A DNA stretch of 64,000 bases, from assembly GCF_900215145.1 (NCBI RefSeq), contig NZ_OBDO01000001.1, positions 992,001 through 1,056,000 of the forward strand. The letters run 5' to 3'. Source of the DNA: Geodermatophilus sabuli (GTDB lineage: Bacteria; Actinomycetota; Actinomycetes; Mycobacteriales; Geodermatophilaceae). The notes below the pieces were generated by a model. It was not told the DNA's origin. It did no database searches and saw only the letters and a program-made list of their open reading frames with translations. This document shows positions 16,372 through 25,649 of this stretch, piece by piece. The position numbers and the translations under genes were made by a program. Within the stretch, counting starts at the first letter, position 1. Every line of letters begins with the position of its first letter.

Positions 16372-17432
16372 CCGACGCGTCCCCGGCGGGGACCGGGGCC
16401 GCGACCCCGCCCGCGCTGTCGGTGGTGCCCGCCCGGCCCGGCCTGCGGGCCCGGGCCGGCGCGCGGGTCACCGACCTCGGTTTCGCGGCCGGGTGGGGGG
16501 CGGTGAAGCTGCTGCCGGAGCCGGTGGCGCGCGGGGCCTTCGACGCCGCGGGCCGGTGGGCCGCCGGCCGGCAGGGCCGAGGCGTCCGTCAGCTGCGGGC
16601 CAACCTGCGGGTGGCCACCGACGGGCGGCTGACCGATGCGGAGCTGGACGCGCTGACCACCCGCGCGGTGCGCTCCTACGCCCGGTACTGGCAGGAGGCG
16701 TTCCGCCTCCCGCGGTTGTCCACCGAACGCGTGGTGGCCCGGACCGAGGTGATCGGCCGGGAGCACCTGGACCGGGCCCGCAGCCGTGGCGCCGGCCTGG
16801 TGATGGTCCTGCCGCACAGCGGCAACTGGGACGCCGCCGGGGTGTGGTTCACCGACTACCTCGACGGCCCGTTCATGACCGTCGCGGAGCGGCTGCGCCC
16901 GGAGTCGCTCTACCGCCGGTTCGTGGACTACCGGGAGTCCCTGGGCATGCGGGTGGTACCGCTGACCGGCGGCCCGCGCCCGAGCACCGAGGTGCTGCGG
17001 GAGTGGCTGTCCGACGGCGGCGTGACCTGCCTGCTCGTCGACCGGAACCTCGGCGCGGGCGGCGTCCCGGTGTCGTTGTTCGGCCGACAGGCGACCTTCC
17101 CTGGCGGCGCGGCGCTGCTGGCCGAGCGGACCGGTGCCCCGCTGGTGCCGACCGTCTGCCAGTTCACCCCGCGCGGGTGGCGGCTGGTCTTCTCCCCGGA
17201 GGTGCCGGTCGCCGGCCCCGGGCGGCTGCGCGACCGGGTCGCCGCCGCCATGCAGGGGGTCGCCGACGCCTTCGCCGAGGGCATCGCCTCGCAGCCCGAG
17301 GACTGGCACGTGCCCGGGCGCATCTGGCCCGACGTGCCCCCCGACGGCGTCCCAGTGCCCGACGGCGTCCCGGCCGGTCCGGACGGCGCCCCGGCGGGCG
17401 GGCCGGGTGGGACCGGGCGGGAGCTCCGCTGA
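16368..17432 (+). CDS. Phosphatidylinositol mannoside acyltransferase
   Basis: 354 residues, LpxL/HtrB-type acyltransferase fold. The HX4D catalytic motif is HSGNWD (about residue 147), followed by VDRNLGAGGVPVSLFGRQATFPGGAALLAERTGA, the conserved second half of the site. In mycobacteria this position holds PatA (Rv2611c), which acylates the 6-position of the mannose on PIM; the same function is inferred. The Pro/Asp/Gly repeat at the C-terminus (PDGVPVPDGVPAGPDGAPAGG) is low-complexity. GTGA overlap with pgsA and TGATG overlap with pimA show tight coupling. The protein acts on the inner face of the membrane. Confidence 0.9.
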   Translation: MTDASPAGTGAATPPALSVVPARPGLRARAGARVTDLGFAAGWGAVKLLPEPVARGAFDAAGRWAAGRQGRGVRQLRANLRVATDGRLTDAELDALTTRAVRSYARYWQEAFRLPRLSTERVVARTEVIGREHLDRARSRGAGLVMVLPHSGNWDAAGVWFTDYLDGPFMTVAERLRPESLYRRFVDYRESLGMRVVPLTGGPRPSTEVLREWLSDGGVTCLLVDRNLGAGGVPVSLFGRQATFPGGAALLAERTGAPLVPTVCQFTPRGWRLVFSPEVPVAGPGRLRDRVAAAMQGVADAFAEGIASQPEDWHVPGRIWPDVPPDGVPVPDGVPAGPDGAPAGGPGGTGRELR

Positions 17433-18664
17433 TGCGGATCGGGCTGGTCTGCCCCTACCAGTGGGACGTCCCCGGCGGCGTCCAGTACCACGTGCGCGAC
17501 CTCGCCGAGACGCTGCGCGGGATGGGCCACCACGTCGAGGTCCTCACCCCGGCCGAGCGCGAGGAGTCCCTCCCGGCCGAGCACGTCACCTGGGCCGGGC
17601 GCACGGTGCCGGTCCCCTACAACGGCTCGATGGCCAGCGTCCAGTTCGGGCCGGTCTCCGCCGCCCGGGTGCGCCGCTGGCTGCGCGAGGGCCACTTCGA
17701 CGTCGTGCACGTGCACGACCCGGCGCCGCCGTCGATCGGGCTGCTGGTCTGCATGATCGCCAAGGGCCCGATCGTGGCGACGTTCCACATCGCGACCATC
17801 CGCTCCAAGTTCCTGGCCGCCTTCGGACCGGTGATCCGGCCGTGGCTGGAGCGGATCAGCGGCCGCATCGCCGTCTCCGACTTCGCCCGCCGGGTGCAGG
17901 TGGAACACCTGGGCGGTGACGCCGTGATCATCCCCAACGGCGTGCACGTGGGCGCCTTCGCGAACGGGGCCGCCCTGCCCGGGCGCACCCGCGGGGTCGA
18001 CGGGCCCACCATCGGCTTCCTCGGCCGCTACGACGAGCCCCGCAAGGGCCTACCGGTGCTGCTGGAGGCGATGCGCACCGTCGTCCGGCGGCACCCCGGA
18101 GCCCAGTTGCTCATCGCCGGCCGGGGAGACCCCGACGACGTGCGCGAGCTGCTCGGCGAGGACCTGCGCCCGCACGTGTCCCTCCTCGGCGTGCTCACCG
18201 AGGAGGAGAAGGGTGCCTTCCTGCGGTCGGTCGACGTGTACTGCGCGCCGAACCTGCTGGGGGAGTCCTTCGGCATCATCCTCATCGAGGCCATGGCCGC
18301 CGGGGCGCCGATCGTGGCCAGCGACCTCGACGCCTTCGCCGCGGTGCTCGAGGACGGCGCGGCCGGTGTGCTCGTGCGGCGCGGCGACGCCCGGGAGCTG
18401 GCCACCGCGCTGTCGGACCTCCTGGCCGACCCGGTGCGCCGGGCCCGACTGTCGGCCGCCGGGTCCCGGGCGGCCGCGGGCTACGACTGGTCCGTGGTCG
18501 CGCGGCGGATCCTCGCCGTCTACGAGACGGTCGTCGCTCCGGGCGCGGGCGCCGTGACCGCCCGGGAGGACGACGACGAGCTGGGCGGGCTGCCCGAGGA
18601 GAGTGACGAGGACTCCGGCGACGCCCCGCTGCGGTCGGCCCTGCGCCGGTGGGTCCAGCGATAG
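17432..18664 (+). CDS. pimA: Phosphatidylinositol alpha-mannosyltransferase
   Basis: 410 residues, GT4 family GT-B glycosyltransferase. The N-terminal domain has the acceptor loop PGGVQYHVRDLAETLRG and VHVHDPAPPS; the C-terminal GDP-mannose domain has FLGRYDEPRKGLPVLLEAM and the EX7E-type segment ESFGIILIEAMAAGAPIVAS. It transfers mannose to the 2-OH of inositol in phosphatidylinositol, the first step of PIM synthesis, at the cytoplasmic membrane face. An acidic tail of about 40 residues follows the domain. Gene order pgsA-acyltransferase-pimA matches mycobacteria and supports the assignment. Confidence 0.93.
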   Translation: MRIGLVCPYQWDVPGGVQYHVRDLAETLRGMGHHVEVLTPAEREESLPAEHVTWAGRTVPVPYNGSMASVQFGPVSAARVRRWLREGHFDVVHVHDPAPPSIGLLVCMIAKGPIVATFHIATIRSKFLAAFGPVIRPWLERISGRIAVSDFARRVQVEHLGGDAVIIPNGVHVGAFANGAALPGRTRGVDGPTIGFLGRYDEPRKGLPVLLEAMRTVVRRHPGAQLLIAGRGDPDDVRELLGEDLRPHVSLLGVLTEEEKGAFLRSVDVYCAPNLLGESFGIILIEAMAAGAPIVASDLDAFAAVLEDGAAGVLVRRGDARELATALSDLLADPVRRARLSAAGSRAAAGYDWSVVARRILAVYETVVAPGAGAVTAREDDDELGGLPEESDEDSGDAPLRSALRRWVQR

Positions 18665-18667
18665 CCT
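18662..18667 (+). promoter_or_regulatory. -10-like TAGCCT of the LemA-like gene
   Basis: TAGCCT overlaps the pimA stop codon and ends eight bases before the next GTG start, so the downstream gene can be transcribed as a near-leaderless message independent of the operon. Confidence 0.4.
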
Positions 18668-18675
18668 TCCCCGTC

Positions 18676-19215
18676 GTGACCCCCGACGTCTGGCTGCTGT
18701 ACGCGGTCGCGGCGGTCGTCGCGTTCCTCGCGCTCTGGGCTGGCTGGACCCTGACCCGGCTGCGCCGCCTGGAGGTGCGCGCCGCGCGTGCCTGGACCGT
18801 CCTCGACACCCAGCTGCAGCGGCGGGCGGCGCTCGCCGCCGAACTCGCCCGCGAGCACGCCGACGCGGTGGGGGAGGCGCGTGCCGCCCGGCTGGCGACG
18901 GCCGCCCGGGATGCCCGCGCGGTCCCGGCCGGGGACCGCGAGCTGGCGGAGAACGCCCTGGGACGTGAGCTGCGGGACCTGCCGCCCGGCCTGCCCGTCG
19001 CGCTGCTGGCCGACCTCGACGGCACCGCCACCCGCATCGGGCTGGCCCGCCGCTTCTACAACGACGCGGTGCGCGACACCCACCTGCTGCGCACCCGCCG
19101 ACTGACCGGGCTCCTGCGCCTGCACGCCTCCCGCCCGCTGCCGCGCTTCTTCGACATCGAGGACGACCTGCGCGAGGCGAGCAGCGCGACCGGTGCCGGG
19201 CGTGCGCGTCCCTGA
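18676..19215 (+). CDS. LemA-like membrane protein
   Basis: 179 residues: one N-terminal membrane helix (WLLYAVAAVVAFLALWAGWTL, about 5-25) followed by a helical cytoplasmic domain rich in Arg/Ala/Leu. The end of the domain, LARRFYNDAVRDTHLLRTRR ... PRFFDIEDDLRE, matches the conserved C-terminal part of LemA family proteins (RRxYNDAVxxxN). Function of LemA proteins is not known. GTG 18676 is supported by a TAGCCT hexamer eight bases upstream. Mycobacteria have a different gene at this site of the cluster. Confidence 0.65.
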   Translation: MTPDVWLLYAVAAVVAFLALWAGWTLTRLRRLEVRAARAWTVLDTQLQRRAALAAELAREHADAVGEARAARLATAARDARAVPAGDRELAENALGRELRDLPPGLPVALLADLDGTATRIGLARRFYNDAVRDTHLLRTRRLTGLLRLHASRPLPRFFDIEDDLREASSATGAGRARP

Positions 19216-19222
19216 GGGCCCG

Positions 19223-19228
19223 TAGCAT
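19223..19228 (+). promoter_or_regulatory. Candidate -10 TAGCAT of pdxS
   Basis: TAGCAT would start transcription near 19235 and give a leader of about 33 nt carrying a GAGG-type ribosome binding site before the pdxS GTG. Confidence 0.45.
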
Positions 19229-19267
19229 CTCTGATGCCCACCTCCCGCCGACCCGAGGCAGCAACCC

Positions 19268-20200
19268 GTGGCAGAGCACAGCGCGACCGACCCCCAGACC
19301 CCCGGCACCCCGGCCGCCACCGGCACCGGCACCGAGGGCGTCAAGCGCGGCATGGCCGAGCAGCTCAAGGGCGGCGTGATCATGGACGTCGTGACCCCCG
19401 AGCAGGCGAAGATCGCCGAGGACGCCGGGGCGGTCGCCGTCATGGCGCTCGAGCGGGTGCCGGCCGACATCCGCGCCCAGGGCGGGATCGCGCGGATGAG
19501 CGACCCGGACATGGTGCAGGGGATCATCGACGCGGTCTCCATCCCGGTGATGGCCAAGGCGCGGATCGGGCACTTCGTCGAGGCGCAGGTGCTGCAGAGC
19601 CTCGGGGTCGACTACATCGACGAGTCCGAGGTGCTCACCCCGGCCGACGAGGCCCACCACATCGCCAAGAGCGAGTTCACCGTGCCGTTCGTCTGCGGGG
19701 CCACCGAGCTCGGCGAGGCGCTGCGCCGGATCGCCGAGGGCGCGGCGATGATCCGCTCCAAGGGCGAGGCCGGCACCGGCAACGTCGTCGAGGCGGTCCG
19801 GCACATGCGGGCCATCCGGGCCGGCATCCGCCGGCTGGGCACCCTCGACGAGACCGAGCTGTTCGTCGCCGCCAAGGAGCTGCGCGCCCCGTACCCCCTC
19901 GTCGCCGAGGTCGCCCGGCTGGGCAAGCTGCCGGTCGTGCTGTTCACCGCCGGCGGCATCGCCACCCCCGCGGACGCCGCGATGATGATGCAGCTGGGCG
20001 CCGAGGGCGTGTTCGTCGGCTCGGGCATCTTCAAGTCCGGCAACCCGGCGCAGCGGGCCGCGGCCATCGTGCAGGCGACGACCTTCTTCGACGACCCCGC
20101 CGTCATCGCCAAGGTCTCCCGCGGGCTGGGCGAGGCCATGGTCGGCATCAACGTCGCCACGCTGCCCGACGGCGAGCGGTACGCCACCCGCGGCTGGTGA
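19268..20200 (+). CDS. pdxS: Pyridoxal 5'-phosphate synthase, PdxS subunit
   Basis: 310 residues. PdxS is the (beta-alpha)8 synthase that builds pyridoxal 5'-phosphate from ribose 5-phosphate, glyceraldehyde 3-phosphate and ammonia delivered by PdxT. Conserved pieces: [21 protein letters not shown] (Asp and start of the barrel), [17 protein letters not shown] with the first active-site Lys, [19 protein letters not shown] with the second Lys, and [20 protein letters not shown] for phosphate binding. The first 25 residues are a non-conserved linker. Its partner pdxT lies 1.2 kb downstream, with one unrelated membrane gene between them. Confidence 0.97.
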   Translation: MAEHSATDPQTPGTPAATGTGTEGVKRGMAEQLKGGVIMDVVTPEQAKIAEDAGAVAVMALERVPADIRAQGGIARMSDPDMVQGIIDAVSIPVMAKARIGHFVEAQVLQSLGVDYIDESEVLTPADEAHHIAKSEFTVPFVCGATELGEALRRIAEGAAMIRSKGEAGTGNVVEAVRHMRAIRAGIRRLGTLDETELFVAAKELRAPYPLVAEVARLGKLPVVLFTAGGIATPADAAMMMQLGAEGVFVGSGIFKSGNPAQRAAAIVQATTFFDDPAVIAKVSRGLGEAMVGINVATLPDGERYATRGW

Positions 20201-20228
20201 GGCCGGCCCCGGACCTGCTCCGGGGCCC

Positions 20229-20234
20229 TACCCT
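20229..20234 (+). promoter_or_regulatory. -10-like TACCCT of the acyltransferase-like membrane gene
   Basis: TACCCT ends six bases before the GTG at 20241, the leaderless arrangement seen repeatedly in this window. Confidence 0.45.
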
Positions 20235-20240
20235 CGCGCC

Positions 20241-21356
20241 GTGGCACTCCGGTACGAGCGCGTCGCCGACCGTCCCGGTCGGGCGCGCCCGCTCCCGGCC
20301 GCCTCCGGGCGCATCGCCGGGCTGGACGTCGCCCGCGGGCTCGCCGTCCTGGGGATGTTCGGCGCCCACCTGGGCGCCACCGGCGACCTGAGCTGGTCGC
20401 CGTCGAGCTGGGCCTCGCTCGTGGAGGGTCGTTCCTCGGTCCTGTTCGCCACGCTCGCCGGGGTGTCGATCGCGCTGCTCTCCGGCGGTGCGACCCCGGC
20501 GTCCGGCCGGGAGCTCGGCCGCGCCCGGACCCGCGTGCTCGTGCGGGCGGCGTGGGTGTTCGCCATCGGTGGGGTCCTCGAGGTGCTCGGCACCTTCGTC
20601 GCGATCATCCTGGGCGTCTACGCGGTGCTGTTCGTCCTGGCGCTGCCGTTCCTGCGGTGGGCGCGCCGGTGGCTGCTGCTCCTGGCCGGCGCGATCGCGG
20701 TGGCCGGACCGTTCCTCGTGCTGGAGCTCGGTCAGTGGGTCACGGCCCAGGACCGGTCCCGGTCGGCGTTCGCCGCCCTCACCGTCACCGGGCGCTACCC
20801 GGCGCTGATCTGGTGGACGTTCGTGCTCGTCGGCCTCGCGGTCGGCCGCAGCGACCTGCGCTCGGCCCGGGTACGGCTCACCCTGGTGGCCGGCGGGGCG
20901 CTCGCGGCCGTGATCGGCTACGGCGGCGGGTGGCTGAGCACCGCCCGGGTGGAGCCCGGCCGCCGCCTCGCCGGGATGGAGCAGGGCTTCGGGCAGAGCG
21001 GCAGGTGGGACGCCGCCTGGTTCGCCGGTGCCGAGCCGCACACCGGGACGCCGTTCGAGCTGGTCGGCTCCGCCGGGGTCGCCGTCGCCGTCATCGGCGT
21101 CTGCCTCGTCCTCGCCGACCTCCTCCCGCGGCTCACCTGGCCGCTCGGCGCGGTGGGCGCGATGGCGCTGTCGGTCTACACCGCACAGATCGCCGCCATC
21201 TGGCTGCTGGACCTGCCGTTGCAGCCCGGCTGGGACGTGTGGGTGCGGTTCACCGCCTCCACGCTGGTGCTCGCGACGGCCTGGCGGCTGCGCATGGGGC
21301 GGGGCCCGCTGGAGCGGCTGCTGACCTGGAGCTCGACCCGGGCAGCCGGGCCGTAG
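20241..21356 (+). CDS. DUF418/HGSNAT-like multi-pass membrane acyltransferase
   Basis: 371 residues with about nine hydrophobic segments. The N-terminus [22 protein letters not shown] is the signature shared by DUF418 and heparan-alpha-glucosaminide N-acetyltransferase-like proteins (R-x-x-x-L-D-x-x-R-G). Other matches are [17 protein letters not shown], and the C-terminal [11 protein letters not shown]. Related proteins are thought to acetylate cell-surface sugars, but the substrate here is unknown. It is inserted between pdxS and pdxT with its own leaderless-type promoter, so a role in vitamin B6 synthesis is not implied. Confidence 0.7.
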   Translation: MALRYERVADRPGRARPLPAASGRIAGLDVARGLAVLGMFGAHLGATGDLSWSPSSWASLVEGRSSVLFATLAGVSIALLSGGATPASGRELGRARTRVLVRAAWVFAIGGVLEVLGTFVAIILGVYAVLFVLALPFLRWARRWLLLLAGAIAVAGPFLVLELGQWVTAQDRSRSAFAALTVTGRYPALIWWTFVLVGLAVGRSDLRSARVRLTLVAGGALAAVIGYGGGWLSTARVEPGRRLAGMEQGFGQSGRWDAAWFAGAEPHTGTPFELVGSAGVAVAVIGVCLVLADLLPRLTWPLGAVGAMALSVYTAQIAAIWLLDLPLQPGWDVWVRFTASTLVLATAWRLRMGRGPLERLLTWSSTRAAGP

Positions 21357-21359
21357 TCT
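21354..21359 (+). promoter_or_regulatory. -10-like TAGTCT of pdxT
   Basis: TAGTCT ends eight bases before the pdxT GTG and overlaps the stop codon of the preceding membrane gene. CTCGAC 16 bases upstream is a possible weak -35. Confidence 0.45.
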
Positions 21360-21367
21360 GGTCCGCC

Positions 21368-22030
21368 GTGCCCGAGGCCCGCGTTCCCGTCATCGGCGTC
21401 CTGGCCCTGCAGGGTGACGTCCGTGAGCACCTGGCCGCCGCACGCGCGCTGGGCGCGACCGCGCTGACCGTGCGCCGTCCGCAGGAGCTGGCCGGCGTCG
21501 ACGGCGTGGTGCTGCCCGGCGGCGAGTCGACGACGATCGGCAAGCTGGCCGCCCGCTCCGGGGTCCTGGAGCCGCTGCGGGCCGCGATCGCCGGCGGGCT
21601 GCCGGCCTACGGCTCCTGTGCCGGGATGATCCTGCTCGCCGACCGGCTGCTGGGCGCCCCGCCGGACCAGGTGACCGTCGGCGGGCTGGACGTGACCGTC
21701 CGGCGCAACGCCTTCGGCCGGCAGGTGGACTCCTTCGAGTCGGAGGTCGCCCTCGAGGGCCTGCCCGGCGGGCCGGTGCACGCGGTCTTCATCCGGGCGC
21801 CGTGGGTCGAGCAGGCCGGCCCGGGGGTGCAGGTGCTCGGGCGGGTCGTGGGTGGGGAGGCCGACGGTAGGATCGTCGCCGTCCGCCAGGGCAACCTGGT
21901 GGCCACCAGCTTCCACCCCGAGCTGACCGGGGACCGCCGGGTGCACGCGCTGTTCGTCGACATCGTCCGCCGTCACCTGGACCAGAAGGCCGGCGTCTCC
22001 GCCGGGTACGAGAGGGGTACCGAGCCGTGA
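21368..22030 (+). CDS. pdxT: Pyridoxal 5'-phosphate synthase glutaminase subunit PdxT
   Basis: 220 residues, slightly longer than the typical 190-200. Class I glutamine amidotransferase fold: oxyanion region [15 protein letters not shown], catalytic Cys in [11 protein letters not shown], and the His-Glu pair in [10 protein letters not shown]. It releases ammonia from glutamine and passes it to PdxS. GTG 21368 is supported by the TAGTCT hexamer eight bases upstream. The stop overlaps the yebC start (GTGA), as in mycobacteria where pdxT and yebC are neighbours. Confidence 0.95.
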   Translation: MPEARVPVIGVLALQGDVREHLAAARALGATALTVRRPQELAGVDGVVLPGGESTTIGKLAARSGVLEPLRAAIAGGLPAYGSCAGMILLADRLLGAPPDQVTVGGLDVTVRRNAFGRQVDSFESEVALEGLPGGPVHAVFIRAPWVEQAGPGVQVLGRVVGGEADGRIVAVRQGNLVATSFHPELTGDRRVHALFVDIVRRHLDQKAGVSAGYERGTEP

Positions 22031-22779
22031 GCGGCCATTCCAAGTGGGCGACGACGAAGCACAAGAAGGCGGGCATCGACGCCAAGCGCGGCAAGCTGTT
22101 CGCCAAGCTGATCAAGAACATCGAGGTGGCCGCCCGCACCGGCGGCGGCGACCCCTCGGGCAACCCGACGCTCTACGACGCCATCCAGAAGGCGAAGAAG
22201 AGCTCGGTGCCCAACGACAACATCGACCGTGCGGTCAAGCGCGGCGCGGGCCTCGAGGCCGGCGGGGTCGACTACCAGGGCATCACCTACGAGGGCTACG
22301 CCGCCGGCGGTGTCGCCGTGCTCGTCGAGTGCCTCACCGACAACAAGAACCGGTCGGCGATGGAGGTGCGCACCGCCATGACCCGCAACGGCGGCTCGAT
22401 GGCGGACCCGGGCTCGGTCGCGTACCTCTTCTCCCGCAAGGGCGTCGTGGTCGTGCCGAAGACCGACACCGCGGACGAGGACACCGTGCTCATGGCCGTG
22501 CTGGACGCCGGCGCCGAGGAGGTCCGGGACCAGGGCGACTCGTTCGAGGTCGTCAGCGAGCCGGGTGACCTCGTCGCCGTCCGCACGGCACTGCAGGACG
22601 CCGGCATCGACTACGACTCCGCCGAGGCCGGGTTCGTGCCCAGCGTGACGGTGGAACTCGACGAGGAGGCGGCGGGCAAGGTGTTCCGCCTCATCGACGC
22701 CCTCGAGGACTGCGACGACGTGCAGAACGTGTACGCGAACTACGACGTGTCCGACGAGATCCTCGAGAAGGTCGGCTGA
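22027..22779 (+). CDS. yebC: YebC/PmpR-family protein
   Basis: 250 residues, full length. Starts with the conserved [23 protein letters not shown], then the three-domain TACO1/YebC fold ([57 protein letters not shown]). Members were annotated as transcriptional regulators; newer work on the family supports a role on the ribosome at difficult peptide sequences. The last codons and stop (GTC GGC TGA CGC) are duplicated 82 bases downstream at the end of a repeat element. Confidence 0.95.
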   Translation: MSGHSKWATTKHKKAGIDAKRGKLFAKLIKNIEVAARTGGGDPSGNPTLYDAIQKAKKSSVPNDNIDRAVKRGAGLEAGGVDYQGITYEGYAAGGVAVLVECLTDNKNRSAMEVRTAMTRNGGSMADPGSVAYLFSRKGVVVVPKTDTADEDTVLMAVLDAGAEEVRDQGDSFEVVSEPGDLVAVRTALQDAGIDYDSAEAGFVPSVTVELDEEAAGKVFRLIDALEDCDDVQNVYANYDVSDEILEKVG

Positions 22780-22864
22780 CGCTCGCGGGAGCGGCGCGCG
22801 AGCGCCGGTGAGGGAGGAGCGGACCGGGAGCGGGAGCCGACGGATGAGCGGGGTCGGCTGACGC
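22771..22864. repeat. Degenerate junction repeat flanked by a 12-bp direct repeat
   Basis: GTCGGCTGACGC occurs at 22771-22782 (spanning the yebC stop) and again at 22853-22864. Between the two copies is a 70-base segment rich in GGAGCGG units, including GAGGGAGGAGCGGACCG (22810-22826), two mismatches from the 17-base core found at three other junctions. The flanking direct repeat looks like a duplication left by insertion. The rest of the yebC-ruvC gap to 23117 holds an inverted repeat and a candidate ruvC promoter, but no gene that I can support. Confidence 0.6.
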
Positions 22865-22965
22865 CTCGTCGGTCGCTCCGACCCCGGCCGTGCGCGCCCT
22901 GCCTCGCGGGTGTGCCGCCGTGCTGGCCCCCGCCGTGCCGCCTGCCTGGCCTGCGCCCCTGCGCG

Positions 22966-23030
22966 GCCCGGTCCCGGGTTCGCGCGGGCGGCGGACCCCC
23001 TCGCGAGCTCGGGCGGGCCCGGGACCGGGC
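22966..23030. repeat. 13-bp perfect inverted repeat between yebC and ruvC
   Basis: GCCCGGTCCCGGG (22966-22978) and its exact complement (23018-23030) flank 39 bases. It could be a terminator-like structure for the yebC transcript or a regulatory palindrome. The gap is 338 bases long and otherwise non-coding. Confidence 0.5.
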
Positions 23031-23069
23031 GACGGCGTGTTGCGTCCGGGCCCCCGGATCGGGGACCGT

Positions 23070-23075
23070 TACCGT
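23070..23075 (+). promoter_or_regulatory. Candidate -10 TACCGT of the ruv operon
   Basis: TACCGT lies 42 bases before the ruvC ATG and would give a leader of about 35 nt containing the GGGAGGA ribosome binding site. No SOS box (actinobacterial GAACNNNNGTTC/T type) was recognised nearby. Confidence 0.35.
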
Positions 23076-23117
23076 GGCGATCGAACACCAGTTCGGCGGC
23101 GGTGGGAGGATCTGACC

Positions 23118-23684
23118 ATGCGGGTGCTCGGCATCGACCCGGGCCTCACCCGGTGCGGGTGGGGTGTGGTCGACGGGCGCCCCGGTGCGCGGCCGGTCGC
23201 GGTGGGCGTGGGCGTCGTCCGCACCGCCGCGGAGCTGGACCTGGAACTGCGGCTCCTCGAGCTGCACACGGCGGTGACGGCGCTGCTGCGGGAGCACCGG
23301 CCCGACGTCGTGGCCATCGAGCGGGTGTTCACGCAGAGCAACAAGGGCACCGCGACGGGTACCGCGCAGGCGGCCGGGGTGGCGGCGCTGGCCGCGGCGC
23401 AGGCCGACCGGCCGGTCGCCTGGCACACCCCCAGCGAGGTCAAGGCCGCGATCTCCGGCAGCGGCCGCGCCGACAAGGAACAGGTGACCCTGATGGTCAC
23501 CCGCGTGCTGGGCCTGGCGTCGGCGCCCAAGCCCGCCGACGCCGCCGACGCGCTGGCCCTGGCGGTGTGCCACGTCTGGCGCGGGCCGGCCCAGCAGCGG
23601 CTGCGGGTGGCGGCCCTGGCCGGGGGCATCGGCGCCCCGGTCCGCTCCACGACCCTGCCCCGGTGGACGGGGGTGTCGAGATGA
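23118..23684 (+). CDS. ruvC: Crossover junction endodeoxyribonuclease RuvC
   Basis: 188 residues. RuvC cuts Holliday junctions as a dimer after branch migration by RuvAB. RNase H-like fold with acidic ligands in [17 protein letters not shown] (Asp 7), [18 protein letters not shown] (Glu about 72) and [13 protein letters not shown] (Asp pair about 144-147). The frame is open further upstream, but ATG 23118 begins the conserved domain and has GGGAGGA at the right distance. First gene of ruvC-ruvA-ruvB. Confidence 0.96.
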   Translation: MRVLGIDPGLTRCGWGVVDGRPGARPVAVGVGVVRTAAELDLELRLLELHTAVTALLREHRPDVVAIERVFTQSNKGTATGTAQAAGVAALAAAQADRPVAWHTPSEVKAAISGSGRADKEQVTLMVTRVLGLASAPKPADAADALALAVCHVWRGPAQQRLRVAALAGGIGAPVRSTTLPRWTGVSR

Positions 23685-23730
23685 CCGGCCGGTGGCGCGG
23701 CAGGCGGCCGGGGACGACGAGAGGAACGCA

Positions 23731-24369
23731 GTGATCGCGAGTGTGAGCGGCCGGGTCGCGGCGGTCTCGCCCGACGGCGCCGTGGTCGAGGTCGGCGGCA
23801 TCGGCCTGGCGGTGCAGTGCACGCCGGGCACGATCGCCCGACTGCAGGTGGGGGAGGGCGCCCGGCTGTCGACCAGCCTGGTAGTCCGTGAGGACTCCCT
23901 GACCCTCTACGGCTTCGCCGACGACGACGAGCGCCAGCTGTTCGAGCTGCTGCAGACCGCCAACGGCGTGGGGCCACGGCTGGCGCAGGCGGTGCTGGCG
24001 ATCCACCCGCCGCGCGAGGTGCGCCGGGCGGTCTCCATGGCCGACGTCAAGGCGCTCATGCAGGTGCCCGGCATCGGGAAGAAGGGCGCCGAGCGGCTGA
24101 TCCTCGAGCTGCGCGACCGGCTGGGCACGACCACGACCGACACCCAGCTGGACGGGGCGGCCACCGGTGGCCTGCCGTCGGTCACCCCCGTCGCGCCGTG
24201 GCGTGACCAGCTCTCCTCGGCCCTCGTCGGGCTGGGCTGGACGAGCAAGGAGGCCGACGGCGCCGTCGCCGAGCTGGCGCCGTTCGCCGACGAGCAGATC
24301 GTGGCCACCGGGTCGGTGGAGGTCGCCGTCCTGCTGCGCCAGGCGCTGCGGATGCTGGGCCGGCCATGA
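23731..24369 (+). CDS. ruvA: Holliday junction DNA helicase subunit RuvA
   Basis: 212 residues. Three-domain layout: N-terminal OB fold ([24 protein letters not shown]), tandem helix-hairpin-helix motifs ([17 protein letters not shown] and [22 protein letters not shown]) that bind the junction, a flexible linker, and the C-terminal RuvB-contact domain ([21 protein letters not shown]). GTG 23731 starts the family-typical IASV and has GAGAGG upstream. Overlaps ruvB by ATGA. Confidence 0.96.
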   Translation: MIASVSGRVAAVSPDGAVVEVGGIGLAVQCTPGTIARLQVGEGARLSTSLVVREDSLTLYGFADDDERQLFELLQTANGVGPRLAQAVLAIHPPREVRRAVSMADVKALMQVPGIGKKGAERLILELRDRLGTTTTDTQLDGAATGGLPSVTPVAPWRDQLSSALVGLGWTSKEADGAVAELAPFADEQIVATGSVEVAVLLRQALRMLGRP

Positions 24370-25487
24370 GTTCGCCCTTCGACCGGTCGCTGTCCGCAGC
24401 CGAGGCGGGAGCCGGCCGGTACGACCCGGTCACGGCCGACGCCGGCGACGAGGAACGGGTCGTCGAGTCCGCGCTGCGGCCGCACTCCCTGGCCGACTTC
24501 ATCGGCCAGCCCAAGGTGGCCCGCCAGCTCGACCTCGTCCTGGAGGGGGCGAAGCGGCGCGGCCGGCCGCCGGACCACGTGCTGCTGTCCGGGCCGCCCG
24601 GGCTGGGCAAGACCAGCCTCGCGCTGATCATCGGCTCGGAGCTCGGGACGTCGGTGAAGATCACCAGTGGGCCGGCGATCGAGCGCTCCGGCGACCTGGC
24701 GGCGATGCTGTCCAACCTCGGGCACGGTGACGTGCTGTTCATCGACGAGATCCACCGGATCGCCCGGCCTGCCGAGGAACTGCTCTACATGGCGATGGAG
24801 GACTTCCGGGTCGACGTCGTCGTGGGCAAGGGCCCCGGCGCGACCGCCATCCCGCTGGAGATCAACCCGTTCACCCTGGTCGGGGCGACGACCCGGGCCG
24901 GCCTGCTCACCGGCCCGCTCCGGGACCGCTTCGGGTTCGTCGGCCAGATGGAGTTCTACGAGCCCGCCGAGTTGCAGCAGGTGCTCGCCCGCAGCGCCAG
25001 CCTGCTCGGCGTCGAGCTCACCGGGGCCGGCTCGGCGGAGATCGCCGGCCGCTCCCGCGGGACGCCGCGGATCGCCAACCGGCTGTTGCGCCGGGTGCGC
25101 GACTACGCCGAGGTCCGCGCCGACGGCCGGGTGACCCGCGAGGTCGCCGAGGCCGCGCTCGCGCTCTACGACGTGGACCACCTCGGCCTGGACCGGCTGG
25201 ACCGCGCCGTCCTCGAGGCGCTCGTCATGCGCTTCGGCGGTGGCCCGGTCGGCGTCGCCACGCTGGCCGTCGCCGTGGGGGAGGAGCCGCACACCGTCGA
25301 GGAGGTGTGTGAGCCGTTCCTCGTCCGCGCCGGCCTGCTCGCCCGCACGCCGCGCGGGCGGGTGGCCACCGAGGCCGCCTGGCTGCACCTCGGGCAGCAG
25401 GTGCCGCGGGGCGGAGTGCCGCTCGGGCGGGTCACAGCTGACCCACAGGCCCCGCAAGCGTCGTCAGAGACGCTCTTCGACGCCTAG
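24366..25487 (+). CDS. ruvB: Holliday junction branch migration ATPase RuvB
   Basis: 373 residues. AAA+ motor: Walker [13 protein letters not shown] (about 76-87), Walker [11 protein letters not shown] (about 120-130), sensor 1 [11 protein letters not shown], arginine finger region GPLRDRFG, then the winged-helix DNA-binding domain ([23 protein letters not shown]). The N-terminal 35 residues are variable; [11 protein letters not shown] begins the conserved part. The stop codon TAG overlaps a TAGACT hexamer that may start the yajC-secD-secF unit. Confidence 0.97.
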   Translation: MSSPFDRSLSAAEAGAGRYDPVTADAGDEERVVESALRPHSLADFIGQPKVARQLDLVLEGAKRRGRPPDHVLLSGPPGLGKTSLALIIGSELGTSVKITSGPAIERSGDLAAMLSNLGHGDVLFIDEIHRIARPAEELLYMAMEDFRVDVVVGKGPGATAIPLEINPFTLVGATTRAGLLTGPLRDRFGFVGQMEFYEPAELQQVLARSASLLGVELTGAGSAEIAGRSRGTPRIANRLLRRVRDYAEVRADGRVTREVAEAALALYDVDHLGLDRLDRAVLEALVMRFGGGPVGVATLAVAVGEEPHTVEEVCEPFLVRAGLLARTPRGRVATEAAWLHLGQQVPRGGVPLGRVTADPQAPQASSETLFDA

Positions 25488-25490
25488 ACT
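25485..25490 (+). promoter_or_regulatory. Candidate -10 TAGACT of yajC-secDF
   Basis: TAGACT overlaps the ruvB stop codon and would give a leader of about 150 nt before yajC. The leader region (25491-25649) has no gene that I can support. Confidence 0.35.
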
Positions 25491-25649
25491 GCGGGGCGCT
25501 GGCGCGCAACCCGTCCGGCCGCGGCCGCGCGCGTCTCGCCGGTCGCCGCGCCCGGAGGTCTGCGTGCCCCGCAGCCGACGCACCCGAGCGGTCCCGTCCC
25601 GGATCGCACCCACCGCGCCAGCATCGCGCGGTAGAGAGGCACATCAGTC

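Noticed and set aside
19234-20391. A leaderless-looking ATG five bases after TAGCAT, opening a 385-codon frame that overlaps pdxS
   Set aside because: The product is Arg/Gly/Pro-rich with no domain and runs through the conserved pdxS gene in another frame. TAGCAT more likely serves pdxS with a short leader.
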